Shown here in pieces: positions 57,892 through 64,000 of a stretch of DNA of 64,000 bases (positions within the stretch are counted from its first letter, which is position 1; each line of letters starts with the position of its first letter). The stretch spans positions 73,350,488 to 73,414,487 of the forward strand of contig CM022297.1 in assembly GCA_011799875.1 (NCBI GenBank). Reading direction: 5' to 3'. Source of the DNA: Thinopyrum elongatum (lineage: Eukaryota > Streptophyta > Magnoliopsida > Poales > Poaceae). The position numbers were made by a program, and so were the translations under genes. Under the pieces are notes generated by a model. That model was not told the origin of the DNA, ran no database searches, and worked only from the letters and a program-made list of their open reading frames with translations.

Positions 57892-58692
57892 CTATTTGTC
57901 ATAGAGGGTGGCGCTGATAGTGAAAGTACCATCAACGCCAGCCAGCCCTGCCGGGACCTTCTTCACTTGGGGTGCAGCGACCTTGGATCTCTTGCCATTG
58001 GAACACTCCGGCACGTCGTCAATGGGTGCCGTGCACTCGGTGGGGGCACGCTTCCCGGACCCTTTGCCGGAGTCCCTGCAATCCCTCTTCTTTCCTTTGC
58101 TATCCTTAGCGGGAGCTACTGCTGCCGCTGCCTCTGCTGCGACCGCATCCCGGTACATCTTGTCCACACAAATGATTGCATCCTTCTCATCTGATGGGAT
58201 TGTGATGACTCCCAGTGGCCTAGGCATCTTCAAGGTGTTGTAGGCATAGTGAGATGCTGCCATGAACTTAGCCAGGGCCGGGCGTCCAAGAATCCCATTG
58301 TATGGCAGGGGGAGATCAACCACATCAAACACAATCCTCTCAGTCTGGTAGTTCAGTTCTCCCCCAAACATTACTGGCAACGTGATCTTTCCCTTAGGAC
58401 GGCTCCTGCCGGGATTAACTCCTTGAAACGTGTCGGTAACCTCCAGCTCTTCCTCTGCTATCTGAAGCTTGTAGATAACTGCTGGGGGAATCATATTCAA
58501 CCCGGCCCCGCCGTACACCAACATCTTTGTGACCTTGAGGTTGCGGATTGTTGGGGAGACCAACAATGGCAAACAACCTACCGCAGTGGTACGGCTAGGA
58601 CGATCCTCCTCATCAAAGATGATGGGCGTATGGGACCACTTGAGCGGCTTCCGGGCCTCGGGCACTGGCTCCACGACATTGACTTCTCGCAC
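57892..58692 (-). pseudogene. Gypsy aspartic protease region, catalytic Asp lost
   Basis: The 266-codon frame reads THPIIF-like KWSHTPIIFDEEDRPSR, then VTKMLVYGGAGLNMIPP, then LPYNGILGRPALAKFMA. The GGAGLN flap and ILGRPAL motif identify the retropepsin fold. The residue before the GG, where the catalytic Asp is expected, is Tyr (TAC, complement of 58513-58515), a single-base change from an Asp codon. The C-terminal part is a charged linker rich in Lys and Gly (KDSKGKKRDCRDSGKGS). Non-functional as a protease. Confidence 0.8.
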
Positions 58693-58896
58693 CCACCGCT
58701 TGAGTTGGTGGTGAGAGGTGTGCAGAGATGCACCCCCGTCAATGCACAGGGCATCGGTGGCCTTCTGAAACTCTTGCTCACTGGTTTCCTCTTCATCCCC
58801 TCCATCACTCTCATCACCACAGGCTTCCTTCTCTCGACCTCTGGCAGGTTTTCCTTGGTTCCGAAAGGGTTTGCCGGGGCGATTTACTTCTCCACC

Positions 58897-60009
58897 TCAG
58901 CCCTTGCCACCAGCAACATTCTGACCCTTTTCCTTGTCACACTTCTCATACTCTGCTTTCTGTCTTTTGACAAGCTGCTCAACCTGATAACACTCTTGAA
59001 GGTCGTGGCCCTTGGTCCGATGAATCTTGCAATACGGCCCATCACCTTTCCCGGCTTTCTCGGCAGCAGCGGCTTCCCGACAGTCAGCGCACATGACAGC
59101 TTCCTTGCCGGGGGCCTCAGCTTTGGCCTTCTTGCCGGTACTAGGCGTACCTGATCCTTCAACAGTGATTACTGCCTTATCCCTTCGCTTCTTACTATGC
59201 TTCTTGCTCTTCTTCTGACTGGTTGATTCATCCTCATCCTGTGAATCAATATTGGTGCAATCTTCCTCTCCGGGTAACTTTCTTCCCTCCTCCATCCGAG
59301 CACACTTATCCACCAACGTGTAGAGCTCCTTCACAGTCTTGGGCAACCGTACGTTCATCTTGGAACAAATCCGGCGGTTGCGCACATTGGACTGGAAGGC
59401 GGCTATCACGGCTGCCAAATGGATATTTGGGATATTTCTATGAACTTTGCTGAATCTCTGTAAATACTTACGGAGGGTCTCTCCTTCCTTTTGTTGGAGA
59501 AGCTGCAAGTCGCTGGGTTGGCCCAGCTCTTGGTGGCCACCGATTAAGGCACCGATGAACTCATGGCACAGGTCTGCCCATGACGAAATGGAGTTCTCCG
59601 GCAAGTGCATCGGCCAAGACCTCACATTGGACTTGAGGGCCAAAGGAAAGTAGTTGGCGAACACCTTCTCATCTCTTCCCCCGGTAGCCTGAACAGTGAT
59701 GGTGTAGATGCTCAGGAACTCTGCCGGGTTTAGCCTCCCATCGTACTTCTCAGGTATCTCTGGCTTGAACGTGTGAACGGACGGCCAACGGACTTGCCGC
59801 AGCTCACGGGTAAAGGCAAGGCAGCCAACCTCGAAAGGTAGGCACCTGCCAATACCGAGCGCGGGCTCGTCGACGCCGGGGCCGTCGCACCCATCGGTCC
59901 GGCGGAGGTTGTCGCAGCGTTGCTCGACAATGGCGCGCGTGTCTCCTCTCCGCCTATCCTTCGGGGCTCGTCGTTGGCCTGGACGCGCTCGAGGGTCAGA
60001 AGAGACCAT
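58897..60009 (-). pseudogene. Gypsy gag
   Basis: The 370-codon frame contains VHTFKPEIPEKYDGRLNPAE, SWADLCHEFIGALIGGHQE and GETLRKYLQRFSKVHRNIP, the usual landmarks of the plant retrotransposon gag domain. A Lys-rich segment follows (KKSKKHSKKRRDKAV), then a Cys/His cluster (CADC ... YCKIHRTKGHDLQECYQV) in place of a classic CCHC knuckle. The start chosen is only the first Met in this frame; the true gag N-terminus probably lies upstream in shifted frames (60148-60882, including a MAPKKKPGSSARPSTSK start at about 60828). Confidence 0.8.
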
Positions 60010-60928
60010 CGAGACGTCGTTGGGGTCTTGATTCTATTGCGCTCGCGCTGGCTACCGTGGCGGGGACTACACCATGGGAACGACCCCTTCCATACGGTCA
60101 GTAGCATGAGCCATTGCTGTCGCTTGGGGCGGCCGTGGCGGGCCAGCTCACCGTGAGCCCCCAGCTTTGGCGAAACCGAGCAGACTTTGGATGGTGGCAC
60201 GCCATTCATCCATTTGCTCGGCCACTGGCGGAAACCTCAGCAACAGCTGAGCCCGCGCCATGGCCTCCGAAGCTGTACTTGGCATGGGTGATGATGAAGT
60301 CGATTGCACCATCGCTTGGCTCCTGACGGTGCTAGTGGCGGCAGCACTGCGCCCCCGCTGCTGCGGGGCGACCACCTGGATGGCAGGGTGGTGTAGCGAA
60401 GGCGCTCGAGGGCCAGTGGCTTCGTCGGGCGCAGTGGCTTGGTCGACCCGTCCCGGGGGAGGTGCACGCGCTGCGACCGCACCCGTGGTGGGAGCGGTAG
60501 GAGGGTGGCAATTCTCCCCGGCCCGAGCACCGTTGCTGCAGCTGTGCCCGTCGGCGAGCGGAAGGGGTGCAGATGGAGTAACCCCTTCACTCGGACCTTG
60601 TGGAGCGTGGCCATCGGGATGTTACTGATGCTGCTCTCCTTCGATGTCTCCTGCTCCTGCGTCGGCCGCGGGGGAAGTGGTGACGGCGCCGCCTGCTCCG
60701 ACCACATCCCCAGCAGCGCCCGCGTCCTCGCGTGTCTCCGCACCCCCCGCAGCGTTAGAGGCCGCGGGCGGCGGAGCCTTCGAGGTGGAAGGACGAGCCG
60801 AAGAACCGGGTTTCTTCTTGGGCGCCATGGTCGATGGCGTCGTCGATGATGCTGATGGTGATGAAGGTGACGCGCTAAACACGCCTTCAAAGTTCGCGCA
60901 AGCGGTCCCCTACCTGGCGCGCCAAAGA
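60010..60928 (-). other. Gag N-terminal pieces and primer-binding site of the Tat-type element
   Basis: Frameshifted gag N-terminal fragments lie in this Arg/Ala-rich, GC-rich stretch. The complement of 60913-60924 reads TGGCGCGCCAGG four bases inside the 5' LTR, the position of the primer-binding site. Confidence 0.6.
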
Positions 60929-61848
60929 TGTCACGGGAAACCGCGGCCACCTATGGGACCAGGAGGCCCCTTGCTGGTTCGGCAGGGGGGCGTTGCGTTG
61001 CACAAAGAGCAGACGAGCATGTGGCAGCACGGCAGAGATCACAGAGGCATTTTTACCCAGGTTCGGGCCGCCGTGAGGCGTAAAACCCTACTCCTGCTTT
61101 GGTGGATTGATGGTGGAAAGGTAGTGGTGGGGCGTAGTACACTTGCCCGGCAAGGGTTGCATCAGGGCGGCAGTGGCTATGCGCGTATGGGGGTTTGAGT
61201 TACCTGACCTTCTAACCCTCTCTACGGTTGCCATGGGCCTCCTTTTATAGATTAAGGGGTCACCACAATGGCAAAACAGTCATTATGCACTGATAAGATA
61301 GCAAACAGTGCTATCATACCTAACTCTGCGGGCTGACAGGGCGCATTAAATGCACCGCTCAACGTCACATCGTTGGTTGCCCGACAAGGCTTGCTGGGCT
61401 ATCTCGCCAGCTCCACGCCTGCTCGCTTGACACGTCGCAGGACGGGTGTCATCTGCAGGTGTTTCCTGTAGGGAGAGGCTGCCATGTGGTGAATGGCTGC
61501 CACTTAGTCACTCCGTGGTTTGACACCGCACTGATTGACGACGTGGGTCATGGTGGAGTAGTTGGTGAGGTGGTTTTGCCTCCGTGTGCCCCGGCAGGCC
61601 CTGCCGGGACGTCTTGGACGTCGTCTTTCGGGGGTGGCCTCGCCCCTTGCCGAGCTCGCCTGCCCGGCAAAGGAGGCCCTTCTCCTGATGGTGCCTTGCT
61701 TCTTTGGCCTGATCTTGGTCCCTCTGATCTGCATGTTAGTCCTTTGAACCTCTTAGTCCCTTGTATTCTGACTTGGGTTGGTGCTTCAATCTCGTCCCCA
61801 TGCCTGTGCATAGTCTGGGCAACAGACCCAGGGTTTGTTGCACCGACA
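60929..61848 (-). repeat. 5' LTR of the Tat-type element
   Basis: 920 bp, starting (plus strand) TGTCACGGGAAACCGC and ending GCACCGACA at 61848. The TSD GGAGT follows. Confidence 0.93.
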
Positions 61849-61938
61849 GGAGTACTGCCTCTGCGCTGGGAAGACACCACGCACCAGGGAGCTGCTGGCG
61901 AGGGGCTGCCGGAATACTGCCCTAGGAGGGATTATTAG

Positions 61939-62292
61939 TTTTAGTATTGTTCGTTTTCAATTTTATGCATTGTACCTAGTAGTTAAGTATCATCACATAT
62001 ATGTGATGATAATATATATATTCTGTGATGAACTAATGAACAATTAATATATATTATGAATTCCATTTTCTATCTGTTTTCGTATACTAATTTGTATCTA
62101 GCTATTATCATCCACATATACAGAATGTAAAGCATATACACACACATTGAAACAGAACATATAAGAACGGAAAACATACTACACACATTGAAACAGAGCA
62201 ATATTATGATTGCTGTGAATACATTGCGATCCACATCGAAACGACTCAACAAAATATAACGCGTCCATGAGACCATGACCAGCAGCCCTTGC
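61939..62292. other. AT-rich spacer between two passenger genes
   Basis: Contains ATATATGTGATGATAATATA-type palindromes at about 61998-62020 and no gene. It would hold the 3' ends of both converging genes. Confidence 0.4.
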
Positions 62293-63048
62293 CTATGGTA
62301 GCTCTTGGCTCTGCCTGAACTTGTGCAGGCGTTCGTCCAAGACATGCTCATGGTACATCTGGAGCATGATCTCGTACTCCAAGTTGGGTATTTCATCGAA
62401 GATCTCCAGCTCGAGGATGCGACGGCCATGTTCCTCTACTGTGCCTAGGTGGACACCTAGGCCAAGGAGGCGATCAAGTCTAGCGACCAGCGCGTTGGCA
62501 TCGAGCGGGTCGCGGACAAGGCGAACGGCGCGACCCATGCGAACGGCACAGCGGGCGTCCGGTGCAAGTACGGCACGGCCGACCTCTGGTGCAAGTACGG
62601 CGCAGACAGCCTCTGCCCACTCCTGGCGAGGAATGGGGGTACTGACTGGACGTGTACCCAACTGCGATGCCCTATCGACAGTAGGCAAGTGCAGATGGAT
62701 CCGCTCTTGCTGTGCGGCGCACCGCGCTTCTCGCTCTGCGGCGCTCCAACGGTCTCGCTGTGCGGCGAGCTGCAGCCTATCAGCGCGAACTTGCCTAGCT
62801 TGCTCTACGGCCCGCCATCGATCATGTTGTGCGGCGAGCTGCAGCCTCTCGGCGCTGACATGCCTATCTTGATCCGTGGCGCTGAAGCGCCATGCGCCAA
62901 GGGTCTACTCAACCCTGGCGATGACGCGCATCACGGCGTCGTCCATCGCGTTGCCGGGGAGTGCCTCAGCCTCGACGGGCCATGGCGCCTTCTTGTTTTC
63001 CTCGTCGAGGAGGTTGATGGCAGAGGCGGCGCTTTGGTGGGTTGGCAT
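62293..63048 (-). pseudogene. 251-codon helical protein gene with one internal TAG
   Basis: Minus strand from ATG at 63048 (MPTHQSAASAINLLDEENKK) to the stop at 62293. One TAG at 62905-62907 (codon 48) interrupts it; a Gln codon would fit by a single C-to-T change. The middle is a predicted coiled coil with an internal duplication: AERLQLAAQHDRWRAVEQAR is followed about 20 residues later by ADRLQLAAQRDRWSAAERE. The C-terminal half has short repeats (CAVLAPEVGRAVLAPDARCA) and a Leu-rich helix (ALVARLDRLLGLGVHLGTVE). I do not recognise the family. Codon bias is strongly GC, unlike the flanks. It is the last passenger gene before the right end of the 28 kb CACTA. Confidence 0.55.
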
Positions 63049-63507
63049 GCTTAGAAAAGGTGGATGTGCTACAGGCTGCGCTTGTTGCCTCCGTGCGTCA
63101 CGCGCTGCCTAGGTTTATGCGCAATATCGTTGGGTGGCGGTGGGAAACCGGTGAGGAAATGGCAGGAAACAGTGGTGTGTTCATAAAACACCATCAATTA
63201 ATGGAAACGTAGCATAGAAGGAACATCGAGCTAGCACGACGCGTGCGGGCACATTGCTCGCCCAACGCTATGATCCATATACTTGTGTGCCCAATAGAGC
63301 ACACTATTCATAGTAAATAATACTGTTCATTTTATCCTAGTAGAGCAGTGGCGGCAAGCATCACAAGAAGTAGATGATGATCAGATGATCGTTTATCCTA
63401 GTTAATTATGCATGTAATATATAGTTTACTTTGGTGTGTGGAAATGTCATGTGTGTAGTAGCCACCTATGTAATTGGATGTTTCTGTTGCGTTGCCTAAG
63501 CGAAAAT
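63049..63507. other. Upstream region of the 251-codon gene
   Basis: No gene. A TAG...CTA-rich AT block at 63300-63440 separates the GC-rich leader from the subterminal repeats. Confidence 0.4.
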
Positions 63508-63790
63508 AGTTCATCCGAGTGAATCGTATGCCGTATATCGCACACACCTTGATCTGGCTGACCATTTCTTTTGTGTTGCCTAATCACAAACAGTTCATCC
63601 GAGTGAATTGTATGCCATATATCGCACACACCTTCATCTGGCTGCCCGTTTCTGTTGTTCCGCCTCATCACAAACAGTTTATCCGAGTGAACTGTATGCT
63701 GTCAATCGCACACGCCTTGATCTGGCTGCCCGTTTCTGTTGTTCTGCCTCATCACAAACAGTTCATTGAACTGAACCGTATGCCCCGCAT
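63508..63790. repeat. 84-bp tandem repeats (about 3.4 units)
   Basis: AGTTCATCCGAGTGAATCGT recurs at 63508, 63592, 63676 and (partly) 63760, a period of 84. Each unit contains ATCGCACACACC and a CATCACAAAC-type word that also occurs near the right terminus. These are subterminal repeats of the 28 kb CACTA. Confidence 0.92.
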
Positions 63791-63962
63791 CGCACACGCA
63801 ACTAAAATCTGAACCGTGTTTGATGTATCCTTCATCGCAAACATTTTGCATCTTTTTTGATGGGTTTTTTGCATCACCATTTGCAATTAATGCATCGCAC
63901 ATAGTTTCGTTGAAGGGTCTCTGATCCTAGTGTCGTGTTAGCAGCATCTTGCAGTAGTGACC

Positions 63963-64000
63963 CTCTGGCCTCAATACCATTGTGAGCGGCACCACGAATT
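63963..64000 (+). repeat. Probable continuation of the copia 3' LTR
   Basis: Follows the second ACC of the CACTA duplication. Inferred from position only: the first part of the LTR ends at 35775 and no second LTR copy is in the window to compare. Confidence 0.45.

Larger units (their letters stand above)
52622..61848 (-). mobile_element. Tat-type Ty3-gypsy retrotransposon, full length, decayed
   Basis: LTRs 52622-53540 and 60929-61848 begin TGTC and end GACA. TSD GGAGT lies at 52617-52621 and 61849-61853. The minus-strand domain order is gag, protease, RT, RNase H, a second RNase H, then integrase; RT before integrase defines Ty3-gypsy, and the extra RNase H is a known hallmark of the Tat lineage. 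By eye the LTRs differ at about 35 of 920 positions (roughly 96 percent identity), mostly C/T and G/A changes. At the usual grass rate of 1.3e-8 per site per year that would be near 1.5 million years, a rough inference. Confidence 0.93.
52171..61938 (+). pseudogene. Unknown acidic/basic protein gene, split by a gypsy element
   Basis: ATG at 52171 follows a CT-rich leader and reads MAPLICPRADKEALPPED, then an acidic Pro-rich stretch (DEEDPYAPPDEFAPEPP) and LEWFWGQYNLCLWKSLPP. The reading then shifts frame near 52415 (VYKDGYFARKVKGAKRL) and again near 52535 (ARSFTLVRQQEADRYVNR). At 52621 it is interrupted by the gypsy element (TSD GGAGT). After 61848 the frame resumes and ends at 61938 in one frame (GEGLPEYCPRRDY, then TAG). 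Without the insertion it would be about 180 residues. I do not recognise the family. Frameshifts show it was already decaying or decayed after insertion. Likely another CACTA passenger. Confidence 0.5.
35776..63959. mobile_element. 28 kb composite CACTA element
   Basis: Left end CACTGGTACAACGAGGTGCT; right end (complement) CACTACTGCAAGATGCTGCT. They match at 14 of the first 21 positions. TSD ACC lies at 35773-35775 and 63960-63962. Subterminal tandem repeats occur at both ends: 45-bp units at 35999-36200 and 84-bp units at 63508-63790. Removing the nested CACTA (39264-48333) and gypsy (52622-61848) leaves about 9.9 kb carrying four passenger reading frames and a 504-bp tandem array. No transposase was recognised, so it is presumably non-autonomous. 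The weak terminus match is the main uncertainty; the exact TSD and subterminal repeats support it. Confidence 0.72.
23375..64000 (+). mobile_element. Ty1-copia retrotransposon hosting most of the nest
   Basis: Plus-strand copia order is visible: gag tail (23375-23700), protease (about 23740-24026), integrase (24029-24720, then 33124-33820), reverse transcriptase (33838-34712), RNase H (34713-35155), polypurine tract (35268-35279) and 3' LTR (35280-35775, apparently resuming at 63963). Protease before integrase before RT defines Ty1-copia. It is interrupted by a solo LTR in the integrase and by a 28 kb CACTA in the 3' LTR, both with exact TSDs. The 5' part lies beyond the gypsy element and is not seen. 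Every domain is frameshifted or has stops. Confidence 0.85.

Noticed and set aside
58249..59154. 301-codon plus-strand open frame
   Set aside because: It is the antisense of the gag/protease region, whose minus-strand frames carry clear gag and retropepsin motifs; the plus frame has no motif.

Overview
The window looks like intergenic DNA from a large grass genome, most probably Triticeae (wheat, Aegilops, barley or rye). The evidence is wall-to-wall nested LTR retrotransposons and CACTA transposons, GC-rich exon islands with GT-AG introns, and a very common Triticeae-type LTR that begins TGATACGTCTCC. I see no bacterial or viral gene organisation and no convincing intact housekeeping gene.

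Bases 1-2607 hold one intact small ORF (919-1332, 137 aa, unrecognised) and a decayed retrotransposon gag fragment. From about 2608 to the end, nearly everything can be read as one nest inside a single Ty1-copia element. The copia body is seen at 23375-24720 and 33124-35775, and its 3' LTR seems to resume at 63963. Target-site duplications (TSDs) give the order of insertion. A minus-strand Ty3-gypsy element (2608-23374) abuts the copia gag. It contains a 10.9 kb TGT...ACA insertion (4488-15415, TSD TAAAA), and its 5' LTR is split by a CACTA element (18215-23012). That CACTA carries a four-exon B3-like gene, whose exon 3 splice donor was hit by a smaller CACTA (19173-20785, TSD CCA). The copia integrase is split by a solo LTR (24721-33118, TSD ATGGC), which is itself split by a complete LTR element (25626-32429, TSD GGCAC).

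The copia 3' LTR is split by a 28 kb composite CACTA (35776-63959, TSD ACC). It contains a GRF-zinc-finger gene, a coiled-coil gene, a 504-bp tandem array, a Tat-type gypsy retrotransposon (52622-61848, TSD GGAGT) inside another pseudogene, a further interrupted reading frame at 62293-63048, and a second CACTA (39264-48333). That second CACTA has captured exons of two unrelated membrane-traffic genes, a SYP71-type syntaxin and the ESCRT-III protein CHMP1/VPS46. All splice phases are compatible with one chimeric transcript. This captured fusion is the most interesting item in the window.

Functionally this is a transposon graveyard. The retroelement reading frames are frameshifted or have lost key residues. 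No CACTA transposase was recognised, so the CACTAs here are probably non-autonomous carriers of host-derived gene pieces.
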